A stretch of DNA of 64,000 nucleotides from Ensifer adhaerens (GTDB lineage: Bacteria; Pseudomonadota; Alphaproteobacteria; Rhizobiales; Rhizobiaceae). Every line of letters begins with the position of its first letter. Position 1 is the stretch's first letter. This document shows positions 7,977 to 17,333 of this stretch, piece after piece. The stretch covers positions 1,338,795-1,402,794 of the forward strand of contig NZ_JABEKT010000001.1 of the NCBI RefSeq assembly GCF_013283195.1, given 5' to 3'. The notes beneath the pieces are model-generated. The model worked only from the letters and a program-made list of their open reading frames with translations. It did not search any database and had not been told where the DNA came from. Made by a program: the position numbers and the translations under genes.

Positions 7977-10190
7977 ATGCCCCGCTTTCATCTCAAGCTT
8001 TCGCACCGCATCGGCCTGCTGGTGCCGATCGCCGTCGCCGGCATTCTCGCCATCGTCGGCATCTTCATCGTCGAGCGGGATATCGAGGAGGGGTATCGTG
8101 AGCAGGTGCAGGTGCATCGCGACGCGGACAGGGCGCTCCTGGTTCTGGAAAGCCAGTTCCTGCAGAATCGTCGCGCCGAAAAGGACTTTCTGCTGCGGCG
8201 GGAGGAGAAGTATGCCGCTTCGCATCAGGACGTCGCCGCCAAGGCGAACGAGACGATCACCGCGCTCGGCAACCTGCTCGACAGCCAGTCGACGCAGGCG
8301 CAACTCAAGCTGATTTCCGAAGGGTACAAACGCTACCTCGGTGAATTCGTGGCCGTTGCCGATGCCAATCGCACACTCGGTCTTGAACCGTCGGCCGGCA
8401 AGGAAGGCGCGATGCGGGCCGCGGTCCACGCGATCGAGGAGGCGCTGAAGTCCGTTTCGGACAAAGGGCTGCAGGCGAGCATGCTGACGATGCGGCGCCA
8501 CGAGAAAGACTTCATCATGCGGCGCGATCACAAATACGTCGAGAAACATGCCGAGGAGGTGAAGACCTTCGCCGGTCTCCCGGCCGAATTGTTCGGTGGC
8601 AAGGAAAACCAAGCCAAGATCTTGGCAGCATTGAAAAATTATGGGGCTGCCTTTGCGGACTACGCCGCGCTGGCCGAGAACGAGACTGCGTTGCGCAGGC
8701 GGATGTCCGAGACTTTCTCCAACGTCGAGCCAATCTTCGAGCAGATGGCGACCGCGATTGAGGCTGAGAAGGCTGAAGCCGAGACGGAGAGCGCTTCAAT
8801 GCAGGCTTTCGTGGAGAAGATCGCGCTGGGCGCCATTCTCGCCGCGATCGCGATCATCGCCGCCACCGTCTTCCTCGTCGGCCGGACAATTTCCAAACCG
8901 ATCGTCGCCACCACCCGTTCGATGACGCGTCTCGCCGAAGGTGACACTGCATCCGCCATCCCCTATGCCGGCCGGAAGGACGAAATCGGCGAGATGGCCG
9001 GCGCTGTCGAAATCTTCCGGCAGGCGGCGATCGCCAACCAGAGGCTGGAGGCCGAAGCTGCGGAAAACCGCGCCCGTGCCGATGCGGAGCGCGTGCGCCT
9101 GCAGGAGGAGGCCGAAGCTGCCGCCCAGGCACGCCTTCGCCAGGCGACCTCAGGTCTTGCCGGGGGCCTTCAGCGGCTGGCGGCTGGCGATCTCGCCTTC
9201 CAATTGTCCGAGCCATTTGCGCCGGACTTCGAACAACTGCGTCATGATCTGAATTCGGCTGTTTCCCGGCTTGGCGATGCGCTGGCAGCGGTGGCCGATT
9301 CCAGCGGCTCGATCGACGGCGGCTCGCGCGAAATCAGCGAAAGTGCGGACGACCTGTCCCGGCGCACGGAGCAGCAGGCCGCCTCGCTGGAGCAGACGGC
9401 GGCGGCCCTCGACGAGATCACCGCCAATGTTACAAGCTCGACCCGGCGTGCCGAAGAAGCACGCGCCGTGGCCGGCGAGGCAAATTCAAGCGCTGCCAAA
9501 TCCGGTGTCGTGGTCGCAAGCGCCGTGGAGGCGATGCGCCGGATCGAAAGCTCCTCAGGCCAGATCTCCAGCATCATCGGCGTCATCGATGAAATCGCCT
9601 TCCAGACCAATCTCCTGGCGCTCAATGCCGGCGTCGAGGCGGCGCGGGCAGGCGATGCCGGAAAGGGGTTTGCCGTCGTTGCTCAGGAAGTGCGCGAACT
9701 TGCCCAGCGCTCGGCCAAGGCCGCCAAGGAGATCAAGGAGCTTATCCGCAATTCCAGCGTCGAGGTCGAAGGTGGGGTCAAGCTGGTGCGTGATACCGGC
9801 GAGGCACTGAAGGCGATCGGTGGCCACGTCGCCACGATCAACCAGCACATGGACGCGATCGCCATTTCGGCACGCGAACAGTCGGTGGGCCTCAGCGAAG
9901 TCAACACCGCCGTCAACCAGATGGACCAGGTGACGCAGAAGAATGCGGCCATGGTCGAAGAGGCCAACGCCGCCAGCGCTCAGCTTGCCAGCGAAGCCGG
10001 ACGCCTGCGCGAGCTTATTGCCCGCTTCACCCTGCCGGGTCGAACGAATGGTGCGACTGCGGCAAGCGACCTGCGCGCCATGGCGCGCACGATGGCGGCG
10101 CCCGCGGCACCAGTGCGCGCGGCGAGTGCCGCACGTCCGATATCACACGGCAATGCGGCCGTGGCGCAGGACGACTGGCAGGAATTCTGA
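7977..10190 (+). CDS. Methyl-accepting chemotaxis protein with helical bimodular (HBM) sensor and C-terminal CheR/CheB-docking tail
   Basis: Chemoreceptor of 737 aa. TM1 is about 11-32, an all-helical periplasmic region 33-280, TM2 281-301, HAMP 302-356, then the signalling domain with tip [20 protein letters not shown]. The periplasmic part contains two internal copies of the same signature, EKDFLLRREEKY (68-79) and EKDFIMRRDHKY (176-187), which is typical of HBM sensors; these bind small organic acids in the characterised cases. The protein ends DDWQEF, a good match to the NWETF-like pentapeptide that tethers CheR and CheB, which the two tandem receptors lack. AAGGAG precedes the ATG. It is isolated between tlyA and dxs, both on the other strand. 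Confidence 0.93.
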   Translation: MPRFHLKLSHRIGLLVPIAVAGILAIVGIFIVERDIEEGYREQVQVHRDADRALLVLESQFLQNRRAEKDFLLRREEKYAASHQDVAAKANETITALGNLLDSQSTQAQLKLISEGYKRYLGEFVAVADANRTLGLEPSAGKEGAMRAAVHAIEEALKSVSDKGLQASMLTMRRHEKDFIMRRDHKYVEKHAEEVKTFAGLPAELFGGKENQAKILAALKNYGAAFADYAALAENETALRRRMSETFSNVEPIFEQMATAIEAEKAEAETESASMQAFVEKIALGAILAAIAIIAATVFLVGRTISKPIVATTRSMTRLAEGDTASAIPYAGRKDEIGEMAGAVEIFRQAAIANQRLEAEAAENRARADAERVRLQEEAEAAAQARLRQATSGLAGGLQRLAAGDLAFQLSEPFAPDFEQLRHDLNSAVSRLGDALAAVADSSGSIDGGSREISESADDLSRRTEQQAASLEQTAAALDEITANVTSSTRRAEEARAVAGEANSSAAKSGVVVASAVEAMRRIESSSGQISSIIGVIDEIAFQTNLLALNAGVEAARAGDAGKGFAVVAQEVRELAQRSAKAAKEIKELIRNSSVEVEGGVKLVRDTGEALKAIGGHVATINQHMDAIAISAREQSVGLSEVNTAVNQMDQVTQKNAAMVEEANAASAQLASEAGRLRELIARFTLPGRTNGATAASDLRAMARTMAAPAAPVRAASAARPISHGNAAVAQDDWQEF

Positions 10191-10204
10191 TCGCATTGCA
10201 AAGC

Positions 10205-10240
10205 AAAAGACCCCGGTTCAGCGCCGGGGTCTCTGTCTTT
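10205..10240. terminator. Terminator between third chemoreceptor and dxs
   Basis: Stem AGACCCCGG / CCGGGGTCT (10208-10216, 10224-10232) with an A-run on its left flank and a T-rich right flank, between convergent genes. Confidence 0.7.
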
Positions 10241-10295
10241 CGGACTGCCTGCTTTCGCGGCGGTCGTCTGTTTCTCTCTCTCGGGTCTCTAGCTT

Positions 10296-12233
10296 TTAGC
10301 CGGCCGCGCCAAGGCCGATATCGTGCTTCTGGCCGAGCGCCTTGAAGACGGTCGAAACGATGCCGGCACGGTCGAGGCCGGCGGCGGCATACATCGCTTC
10401 CGGCTTGGCCTGTTCCATCCAGATATCGGGCATCACCATCGGGCGAACCTTCAGGCCGCCGTCGAGCAGGCCGTCTTCAGCGAGGAACTGCAGCACGTGG
10501 CTGGCGAAGCCGCCGACAGCGCCTTCCTCGATGGTAACAAGCACTTCGTGATGGCGCGCAAGCTGACGGATGAGGTCATGGTCGAGCGGCTTGGCAAAGC
10601 GTGCGTCCGCAACGGTTGTCGAAAGGCCCGCCGCATCGAGATCTTCGGCAGCCATCAAACAGTCGGCCAGTCGCGTACCGAACGAAAGCAGTGCCACCTT
10701 CGAGCCCTGCTTGACCACACGGCCCTTGCCGATTTCCAGGATCTGGCCCCGCTCGGGCATCTCGACGCCGACGCCTTCGCCACGCGGATAGCGGAACGAG
10801 ATCGGGCCTGCATCATAGGCTGCAGCCGTGCGCACCATATGCTTGAGTTCGGCCTCGTCGGCCGCCGCCATGACGACGAAGCCGGGCAGGGTGGCGAGAT
10901 AGGTGGTGTCGAAGGAGCCGGCATGGGTCGGTCCGTCGGCGCCGACAAAGCCGGCACGGTCGATCGGGAAACGCACCGGCAGGCCCTGGATCGCCACGTC
11001 GTGGACCACCTGGTCGTAGCCGCGCTGCAGGAAGGTGGAGTAAAGCGCTGCAAACGGCTTGTAGCCTTCGGAGGCAAGACCGGCCGCAAAGGTCACGGCG
11101 TGCTGTTCGGCAATGCCGACGTCGAAGCAGCGCTTGGGGTGGGCAAGCGCAAACTTGTCGAGCCCGGTGCCGGACGGCATGGCTGCCGTGACTGCGACGA
11201 TCTTGTCGTCGAACCCGGCTTCTTGCGTCAGAGCTTCAGCAAAGACCGACGTGTAGGCCGGGGCATTGGGCTTTGCCTTGGCCTGCGCACCCGTGATGAC
11301 GTCGAATTTGTTGACGCCGTGATACTTGTCGGCAGCAGCTTCGGCGGGAGGATAGCCCTTGCCCTTCTGTGTCACCACATGGATCAGCACCGGGCCCTTG
11401 GCGTTGTCGCGCACGTTGCGCAGCACGGGCAGCAGGTGCTCGAAGGAGTGACCGTCGATCGGGCCGATATGATAGAAACCCATCTCCTCGAACAGCGTGC
11501 CGCCGGTAACGTAGCCGCGGGCGTGTTCGACGGCGCGGGTGATCGCCCGGTCGACCGTCTTGCCGAGATAGGCCGTCAGCTTCTTGCCGACTTCGCGAAT
11601 GCCCATATAGGTGCGGCCGGAGGCGAGGCGCGCCAGGTAAGCGCTCATCGCGCCGGTCGGCGGGGCGATCGACATGTCATTGTCGTTGAGGATGACGATC
11701 AGGCGGGCGTCGAGCGCGCCGGCATTGTTCAGCGCCTCGTAGGCCATGCCCGCCGAAAGCGCACCGTCGCCGATGATGGCGATGACATTGCGGTTCTTGC
11801 CGTCGAGGTCGGCAGCAACGGCCATGCCGAGGCCGGCGGAAATCGACGTCGAAGAGTGGGCCGCGCCGAAGGGGTCGTATTCGCTTTCGGCGCGACGGGT
11901 GAAGCCGGAGAGACCGCCTTCCTGGCGCAGGGTGCGGATGCGGTCGCGACGGCCGGTCAGGATCTTGTGCGGGTAGCACTGATGGCCGACGTCGAAGATC
12001 AAGCGGTCATGCGGCGTGTTGAATATCTTGTGGATGGCGATCGTCAATTCGACCACACCCAGGCCGGCACCAAGGTGGCCGCCGGTGCGCGAGACCGCGT
12101 CGATCATCTCTGCACGAACTTCGCCGGCAAGCTGCGGCAGATCCTTGTCGTCGATCTTCTTCAGATCGTCGGGAAAGGTCACCTTGTCGAGCAAGGGTGT
12201 TGCCGGCATCGGGGTGGTTGGCAGTTGTGTCAC
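10296..12233 (-). CDS. dxs: 1-deoxy-D-xylulose-5-phosphate synthase
   Basis: First enzyme of the MEP isoprenoid pathway: condenses pyruvate and glyceraldehyde 3-phosphate with thiamine diphosphate and feeds thiamine and pyridoxal precursors as well. 645 aa, the full family length. Motifs seen: [16 protein letters not shown], the ThDP/Mg motif GDGALSAGM continuing to NDNDMSI, and the transketolase pyrimidine-domain motif [16 protein letters not shown] with its catalytic Glu. ispH, the last enzyme of the same pathway, is also in this window at 45.7 kb. The pirin gene upstream is separated by 213 bases holding a hairpin element. Confidence 0.97.
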   Translation of the reverse strand: MTQLPTTPMPATPLLDKVTFPDDLKKIDDKDLPQLAGEVRAEMIDAVSRTGGHLGAGLGVVELTIAIHKIFNTPHDRLIFDVGHQCYPHKILTGRRDRIRTLRQEGGLSGFTRRAESEYDPFGAAHSSTSISAGLGMAVAADLDGKNRNVIAIIGDGALSAGMAYEALNNAGALDARLIVILNDNDMSIAPPTGAMSAYLARLASGRTYMGIREVGKKLTAYLGKTVDRAITRAVEHARGYVTGGTLFEEMGFYHIGPIDGHSFEHLLPVLRNVRDNAKGPVLIHVVTQKGKGYPPAEAAADKYHGVNKFDVITGAQAKAKPNAPAYTSVFAEALTQEAGFDDKIVAVTAAMPSGTGLDKFALAHPKRCFDVGIAEQHAVTFAAGLASEGYKPFAALYSTFLQRGYDQVVHDVAIQGLPVRFPIDRAGFVGADGPTHAGSFDTTYLATLPGFVVMAAADEAELKHMVRTAAAYDAGPISFRYPRGEGVGVEMPERGQILEIGKGRVVKQGSKVALLSFGTRLADCLMAAEDLDAAGLSTTVADARFAKPLDHDLIRQLARHHEVLVTIEEGAVGGFASHVLQFLAEDGLLDGGLKVRPMVMPDIWMEQAKPEAMYAAAGLDRAGIVSTVFKALGQKHDIGLGAAG

Positions 12234-12363
12234 GCTGCATGCCTCATGCGCACCGCACGGATCGGGTGCGCGAATAGTTGGTGGTATAGTTAAAGCGGCT
12301 CTTTAGACGCAATTGTTGCTGAATGCAAAAGTAGGCTTTCCTGCGTCGTCATCCAAGACACTA

Positions 12364-12407
12364 CCGCATGATTCCCTGAATCGAAATCGATTTAAGGAAA
12401 CATGCGG
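12364..12407. repeat. 44-bp imperfect palindrome (possible dispersed intergenic element)
   Basis: CCGCATG (12364-12370) pairs with CATGCGG (12401-12407). Inside, TTCCCTGAATCGA pairs with TCGATTTAAGGAA except at two positions. The AT-rich, near-symmetric hairpin lies downstream of the pirin gene and upstream of dxs. It is too long and too regular to be chance, and it lacks a T-run on either strand. It resembles the short palindromic elements scattered in rhizobial intergenic DNA; no second copy was seen in this window. Confidence 0.6.
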
Positions 12408-12446
12408 CAACTGGAAGCGGCAACTCACCGCTGTTGTCTCTTACGC

Positions 12447-13370
12447 TCAACCGGTCGGCAAAGGCACGAATTCCTCCTCGTCGCCGGGCACGATATCGAA
12501 GCGGCCGCTGCGCCACTCCTCCTTGGCCATTTCGATACGCTCCTTCGACGACGACACGAAATTCCACCAGATGTGGCGGGCCGAGCCGAGTGCGGCGCCA
12601 CCGAACAGCATGACGTGACAGCCGAGCGGACCGGCGGTGACGGTGATGTTGTCGCCCGGACGGAAGACCAGCAACTGATTGTCGGCAAAGTGGTCGCCGG
12701 CAATGATCGCTTCGCCTGAGAGGATATAGAGCGCGCGCTCTTCCCAGTTCGCCGCAAATGGCGCGCTTTTGCCGGGTGCGATGTTCAAGTCGACATAGAT
12801 CGTGTCGGTAAAGACCGAGACCGGCGATTTCTGGCCCTCGAAGCTGCCGATGACCACCCGGGCATCGATGCCGCCGTCTTTGAGCTGCGGCAGCATGTGC
12901 CGTTCCGTGTGGTCGAAGATCGGGTCGATCTCTTCCTTGTGGTCGGGCAGCGCCAGCCAGGTCTGCAAGCCAGAAATCGAACGTTCATGCCCGCGCTGGT
13001 TTTCCGGCGAGCGCTCTGAGTGAACGATGCCGCGGCCGGCCGTCATCAGGTTCACGTCGCCGGGGCGGATGACCATTTCGGTGCCGAGACTGTCGCGATG
13101 CTTGATCTCGCCGTCGAACAGATAGGTGACGGTCGAAAGGCCGATATGGGGATGCGGCCGCACGTCGATGGCTTCGCCGGCGCGCAGGAGCGCCGGGCCC
13201 ATGCGATCGAAAAAGATAAACGGCCCGACGAGCCGACGCTTGGCGGTCGGCAAGGCCCGGCGAACCTGAAGTCCGCCGATGTCGCTGGTGCGCGGAATGA
13301 TCAGATGTTCGATGGCGTCGCAGGCGGGCTTGTCGCCCGCGAGCGGGTCGGGGCCAGGAAAGAAGGACAT
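12447..13370 (-). CDS. Pirin family protein
   Basis: Cupin-fold pirin-like protein of 307 aa. The N-terminal cupin contains the metal-binding pattern of the family: HPHIGLSTVTYLFDGEI with the preceding RPHPH and later HSERSP. The C-terminal cupin (pirin_C) covers about 180-290. Some bacterial pirins have quercetin 2,3-dioxygenase activity and others modulate pyruvate dehydrogenase; nothing here decides between them. The start at 13370 (MSFFPGPDP) is preceded by GGGAG; the frame upstream is not conserved-looking. The gene sits between xseB and dxs, which are adjacent in many relatives, so it may be a local insertion. Confidence 0.9.
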   Translation of the reverse strand: MSFFPGPDPLAGDKPACDAIEHLIIPRTSDIGGLQVRRALPTAKRRLVGPFIFFDRMGPALLRAGEAIDVRPHPHIGLSTVTYLFDGEIKHRDSLGTEMVIRPGDVNLMTAGRGIVHSERSPENQRGHERSISGLQTWLALPDHKEEIDPIFDHTERHMLPQLKDGGIDARVVIGSFEGQKSPVSVFTDTIYVDLNIAPGKSAPFAANWEERALYILSGEAIIAGDHFADNQLLVFRPGDNITVTAGPLGCHVMLFGGAALGSARHIWWNFVSSSKERIEMAKEEWRSGRFDIVPGDEEEFVPLPTG

Positions 13371-13485
13371 GGTGCACGCTCCCGTTGTTCGTATCGTCTT
13401 GAGCGAGCCTAGCGCCTGACGCGGATTGCCGGTAGGCACAAGGCAAAGACGCAGCGTTTCCGGACGTTGACCAATCCCGGGCCGA

Positions 13486-13737
13486 TTACTCCGCGTCGAG
13501 CGGTTCCACGCCCTGCGGCTTGCCGGCGCGGTCGAGCCTGATCTTCTCGATCCGGTCCTCGGCCGCCTTCAACAATGCCTCGCAGTGTTTCTTCAGCGCT
13601 TCGCCTCGCTCATAGATCTCGATCGACTTGTCGAGCGCGACGTCGCCGCGCTCCAGCGCCGAGACGATGCGCTCCAGTTCTTCGACGGCTTGCTCGAACG
13701 AGAGGGCCGAAACGTCCGGTTGCGTGGTGGTGGTCAT
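13486..13737 (-). CDS. xseB: Exodeoxyribonuclease VII small subunit
   Basis: 83-aa small helical subunit that binds XseA to form exonuclease VII, a single-strand DNA exonuclease. The sequence shows the family core [20 protein letters not shown] followed by [20 protein letters not shown] and an acidic tail. It lies 2 bases downstream of the deacetylase gene and almost certainly shares its transcript. xseA is not in this window. xseB next to dxs is a common bacterial arrangement. Confidence 0.95.
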   Translation of the reverse strand: MTTTTQPDVSALSFEQAVEELERIVSALERGDVALDKSIEIYERGEALKKHCEALLKAAEDRIEKIRLDRAGKPQGVEPLDAE

Positions 13738-13739
13738 GG

Positions 13740-14669
13740 TTACCCTCTCATCAATCTCAAAATATGCATGCCGGCCGACTCGGCGAGCCCCTGCAGGTCA
13801 TAGCCGCCCTCGAGCAGGCTGACCATTCGGTTGCCGGCGCTGCGGTCGGCGATCTCGTGCAGGCGACCGGTCGCCCAGTCGAAATCCTCGGCGACGAGGT
13901 TGATCTGCGCGAGCGGATCACGGTGGTGGGCGTCAAAGCCGGCCGAGATCAGGATGAAGTCCGGCCGGAAATTGGTCAGCGCCGAAAGCACGCGCGACCG
14001 GAAGGCCTCGCGAAAATGCTCGCTGCCGGTGTTGGCCGAGAGCGGCGCGTTGACGATGTTGCCCTTCACGCCGGTTTCGTCCTTGGCGCCGGTGCCGGGA
14101 TAAAGCGGCATCTGGTGGGTCGAGCAGAAGAGCACCGACGGATCGTCCCAGAAGATGTCCTGAGTGCCGTTGCCGTGGTGCACGTCCCAATCGACGATCG
14201 CGACGCGCTCGGCGCCATGGGCCACCTGCGCGTGCCGGGCGGCAATCGCAACCGTGTTGAAGAAACAGAAGCCCATCGCCTTGTTCTTCTCGGCGTGGTG
14301 GCCGGGTGGACGGGCGGCAACGAAGGCGTTGTCAGCCTTGCCTGTGAAAACCGCATCCACCGCTTCGACGGCGCCGCCGATGCCGGTCAGTGCCGCCTCG
14401 AGGCTCAAGGGGCTGGCATAGGTGTCGGCTTCGAGATCGTTGATGCCTTCGTCGGGGATGGCGCGCTTGACGGTGCGCAGATGCTCCTCCGGATGCACCA
14501 GAAGCACCAGGTCTTCGCTCGCCTTCGCTGCTTTTATGCGCTTGAGGTCGGCGAAATTCGGGTGTTCGAGCGCAAGGTTCAGCGCCTTCAGCCGGTCCGG
14601 CCGTTCGGGATGACCTTCCGGAACCTCGTGTTCCAGGAAGACCGGATTTTCATAGAGCAGCGTGGTCAT
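13740..14669 (-). CDS. Histone deacetylase-fold protein (acetoin utilisation / acetylpolyamine deacetylase type)
   Basis: Zn-dependent arginase/HDAC-fold amidohydrolase of 309 aa. Catalytic landmarks are intact: [16 protein letters not shown] (tandem His), [11 protein letters not shown] (Zn ligands Asp and His), [11 protein letters not shown] (Zn-ligand Asp), and GGYDL near the C-terminus. Bacterial members deacetylate acetylpolyamines, acetyl-lysine proteins (AcuC) or small amides; the substrate is not readable here. First gene of the leftward HDAC-xseB unit. Downstream partners are DNA and isoprenoid functions, which does not indicate the substrate. Confidence 0.88.
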   Translation of the reverse strand: MTTLLYENPVFLEHEVPEGHPERPDRLKALNLALEHPNFADLKRIKAAKASEDLVLLVHPEEHLRTVKRAIPDEGINDLEADTYASPLSLEAALTGIGGAVEAVDAVFTGKADNAFVAARPPGHHAEKNKAMGFCFFNTVAIAARHAQVAHGAERVAIVDWDVHHGNGTQDIFWDDPSVLFCSTHQMPLYPGTGAKDETGVKGNIVNAPLSANTGSEHFREAFRSRVLSALTNFRPDFILISAGFDAHHRDPLAQINLVAEDFDWATGRLHEIADRSAGNRMVSLLEGGYDLQGLAESAGMHILRLMRG

Positions 14670-14732
14670 GCGCCGAAACTAGTGCTGCAACCGGCCAAGG
14701 TCCATGGCACGCCCAAGTGAAAGTCCTGATTT

Positions 14733-15707
14733 TCAACAGCGCGTATCGAGGAGCAGCTTGCCGTCGCGTTTGGGGTCCTCCTGATGCGTCAAGGCTTCAT
14801 CAAGGCGGCTGAGCGGATAGGTTCGCGCAATCCGGCTTGAGAAGAGGCCGGTTCGAAGCCCGGCAAAGCTCTCAGCGAAAGCCTCCTCGATGGCTGGCCG
14901 CCCGGCCGCGTGCACCCAGGTTCTGAGCCACAGGAAGGAAAAGCGCACGTCCGGCCGCGCCTGGATCGCCTGGATAGGCACGGGCACGCCGCTGAGGGCG
15001 CCATACTGGATGAATGCAGCGCCGGGCTGCAGCGTCTGGCCTATAAGGTCTCCGGCAAAAGGGCCGCCGACCGCGTCGAGGATGGCGTCGAAGGCGAGAG
15101 GCGAAGGGATATTGTTCTGATCGGCCACGACGACTTCGCCGGGTGCGCCGGAAGCCAGTCGTTCGGCGCTGCGTTCGCTGCGCACGATCCCAACCGGGCG
15201 TGCACCTTCGCCTGCGATGAGCTGCATCAGCATGCCGCCGATGGCCGAGCCTGCGGCGGTCACACCGATCCTGCGGCCGGCGATCGACCCGAAATGCGCC
15301 TTCAGCGCTTCGATCAGCCGAATTGCCGTCAGCGGGTTGACGTAGCTGGTGGCCGCCTGGCGGTCGTCGATATCGCCGGGCACGGAAAAGCACCATGCGG
15401 CGGGTCGCACCAGATATTCCTGCCAGAGGCCGCTTGCGCCGATCGGGATCACACGATCGCCGGGCCTCAAGCTCCTAACGCCGGCGCCGACGCGGGCAAT
15501 TGTCCCGATGCCCTCGAAGCCGGGCACGAAGGGCAGGGTGGTCCGGGCACTATAAGCGCCGGTAACAGGAATGAGGTCGGAGGGATTGATGGCCGCCAGG
15601 GAGAGCATGACCTCGACCTCGCCAGGCCCCGGCGCGACGCGCTCGGCATCGACGAGTGCAATCACTTGTCGCGGATCGCCGAACTGGCTAACGAGGGTGG
15701 AGCGCAT
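14733..15707 (-). CDS. Zinc-free medium-chain dehydrogenase/reductase (quinone oxidoreductase / enoyl-thioester reductase-like)
   Basis: NAD(P)H-dependent MDR-family reductase of 324 aa. An N-terminal GroES-like domain (PGPGEVEVMLSLAAINPSDL, FVPGFEGIGTI, RPGDRVIP) precedes a Rossmann domain (GVTAAGSAIGGMLMQL). It has none of the structural-zinc cysteines of alcohol dehydrogenases. The sequence around INPSDLIPVTGAY is reminiscent of mitochondrial-type 2-enoyl thioester reductases, so an acyl thioester substrate is possible. The start at 15707 is chosen at MRSTLVSQFG; only 16 bases separate it from the start of the divergent thioesterase, so its promoter must lie inside that gene. Confidence 0.82.
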   Translation of the reverse strand: MRSTLVSQFGDPRQVIALVDAERVAPGPGEVEVMLSLAAINPSDLIPVTGAYSARTTLPFVPGFEGIGTIARVGAGVRSLRPGDRVIPIGASGLWQEYLVRPAAWCFSVPGDIDDRQAATSYVNPLTAIRLIEALKAHFGSIAGRRIGVTAAGSAIGGMLMQLIAGEGARPVGIVRSERSAERLASGAPGEVVVADQNNIPSPLAFDAILDAVGGPFAGDLIGQTLQPGAAFIQYGALSGVPVPIQAIQARPDVRFSFLWLRTWVHAAGRPAIEEAFAESFAGLRTGLFSSRIARTYPLSRLDEALTHQEDPKRDGKLLLDTRC

Positions 15708-15723
15708 TTTAAGAGGGCCTCGC

Positions 15724-16125
15724 ATGGACGGCAGGGAGAGGGACAACGTCACGGAAATCCGCATTCCGTTTCGCGATATAGACATGCATGGCCACATGCA
15801 CAATGCCGCCTACTATGCCCACGCCGAAGCGGCCCTTTCTCATCTCTGGCGGCATCGGCCTTCGGTCGTTCACGAGCCGGCCTATCTCGTTCGCCGCTCG
15901 GCCTGCGTCTTCCATCGGGGGCTGCGTTATGACGAGCCTGCGCGCTTCATCGTCACCGTAGCCAAGATCGGCGGCAGCTCGGTGAGCTTTGCCGTGCGGG
16001 TCGAGGCGGCCGGCCAGCTTGCGGCCGAGCTCGAGGTCGTCTGGGTCGCCGTCGATCGCGAGCGGCACACGCCGCTGCCGGTGCCGGCCGCAACCCGCGA
16101 ATGGCTCGGCAGCTACATTCTCTGA
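15724..16125 (+). CDS. Acyl-CoA thioesterase, 4HBT hotdog family
   Basis: 133-aa hotdog-fold thioesterase. The family signature is FRDIDMHGHMHNAAYYAHAE, with the catalytic Asp in the DxDxxGHxxN motif near residue 17; the remainder is a single hotdog domain. AAGAGGG lies upstream of the ATG at the usual distance. The gene runs convergently into the thiolase-like gene (5 bases between stops) and is divergent from the MDR reductase. A thioesterase next to a CoA ligase and a thiolase-fold protein would fit a route that frees a carboxylic acid, but this is inference from position only. Confidence 0.85.
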   Translation: MDGRERDNVTEIRIPFRDIDMHGHMHNAAYYAHAEAALSHLWRHRPSVVHEPAYLVRRSACVFHRGLRYDEPARFIVTVAKIGGSSVSFAVRVEAAGQLAAELEVVWVAVDRERHTPLPVPAATREWLGSYIL

Positions 16126-16130
16126 CAATT

Positions 16131-17333
16131 CTAACCGATAGGCCGCAGGCTGCGGAACAGCGCAACGGTGCCCATGCCGCCGCCGATGCCCATCATCGCC
16201 AGTGCCCGCGTTTCCTGTAGGACCGCCCGCATCTGCGTGAAAAGCCGGACCACGAGGATCGCTCCGGACGCGCCGTAAGGGTGGCCAAGCGCAATGGCGC
16301 CGCCGTCGATGTTGACCTTATCCGGTGAAATGCCCAGCTGGTCGAGGCTGCCGAGCACCTGCGAAGCGAAGGCTTCGTTGAATTCGATGAAGTCGACCGC
16401 GTCGGCATCGAGCCCGGGATTGCGCGCTTTCAGCTTGTCCATCGCCGGCACCGGACCGAGCCCGAGCAGGTCAGGATGCACGCCGGCGGTTGCCGCGTCG
16501 ACGAATTCGAGCGCAAAGGGAAGGCCGCGGCGCTGCGCTTCGGCAAGGCTGGTCACAAGAACCATCGCCGCACCGTCGTTGATCGGGCAGGCATTGCCCG
16601 CCGTCACCGTGCCGTCCTTGACGAAGACGGGTTTCAGCCGCTGCAGGGTTTCGAGCGACGCGTTGGCGCGCGGGCATTCGTCCGTGTCGACGGTCCCGGC
16701 TGTCGTTTCGATCGGTACGATTTCGCTCGAAAACCGGCCTGCGACCTGTGCGGCGACAGCACGTCGCTGGCTTTCGAGCGCGAAAGCATCCTGTCGTTCG
16801 CGGGAAATGCCGCAGGCGGTGGCGACGTTTTCCGCCGCAACGCCCATATCGGGGTCGCCGATCTCGTCCGGAGCCATGCGCGAGCGTTTGATCGGTTGAG
16901 GTTCTTCGCCCGGCGCTGTTGGCGGCCTCAGGCGAATATGGGCGCGGCTGGCGCTTTCGGTGCCGCCGGCGAGATAGAAGCGTCCGGCGCCCGCCTGAAT
17001 GAGGCGTGCGGCGAGCATGATGGCTTCCAGACCGGCGCCGCATTGCCTGTCGATGGTCAGGCCCGACGTCGATACCGGAAGCCCGGCTTCGAGTGCTGCA
17101 AGCCGCCCGAGATTGCCGGCGCAATTGGCGGCATTGCCGAGGATAACGTCGTCGACCACATCGGTAGCCAGGCCGACGTCGCTCAGGATGCGGTTGATCA
17201 GGGGCGCGGCGAGGCGTGCCGGCTCGACCTCTGCGAGCACGCCGCGCACGCGTCCAACAGGCGTGCGCAGGGCCGCCACGATCACCGGGATGCGCTCTGG
17301 GTCAGACGAAGGGCTCAAGGGCGTCATGTCCAT
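16131..17333 (-). CDS. Thiolase-family protein (YhfS-like) lacking the C-terminal catalytic cysteine
   Basis: Thiolase-fold protein of about 400 aa. The nucleophilic Cys is present (DRQCGAGLEA, C98), as are the NEAFA motif and the catalytic His in GGAIALGHPYGASG (H351). The usual C-terminal motif CxGGGMG reads MMGIGGGMG, so the acid/base Cys is Gly382 (codon GGC). That loss should impair ordinary Claisen condensation or thiolysis. It is the last gene of an operon bioM-bioN-bioY-ligase-this gene; the start overlaps the ligase end, and ATG 17333 or 17327 are both possible. Bacillus has a parallel BioY-ligase-thiolase set (yhfUTS) under BirA control, which suggests a biotin-related acyl substrate. 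Confidence 0.85.
   Translation of the reverse strand: MDMTPLSPSSDPERIPVIVAALRTPVGRVRGVLAEVEPARLAAPLINRILSDVGLATDVVDDVILGNAANCAGNLGRLAALEAGLPVSTSGLTIDRQCGAGLEAIMLAARLIQAGAGRFYLAGGTESASRAHIRLRPPTAPGEEPQPIKRSRMAPDEIGDPDMGVAAENVATACGISRERQDAFALESQRRAVAAQVAGRFSSEIVPIETTAGTVDTDECPRANASLETLQRLKPVFVKDGTVTAGNACPINDGAAMVLVTSLAEAQRRGLPFALEFVDAATAGVHPDLLGLGPVPAMDKLKARNPGLDADAVDFIEFNEAFASQVLGSLDQLGISPDKVNIDGGAIALGHPYGASGAILVVRLFTQMRAVLQETRALAMMGIGGGMGTVALFRSLRPIG

Noticed and set aside
10323-12293. 656-codon frame antisense to dxs
   Set aside because: dxs is complete with all motifs; the antisense frame is composition-driven.
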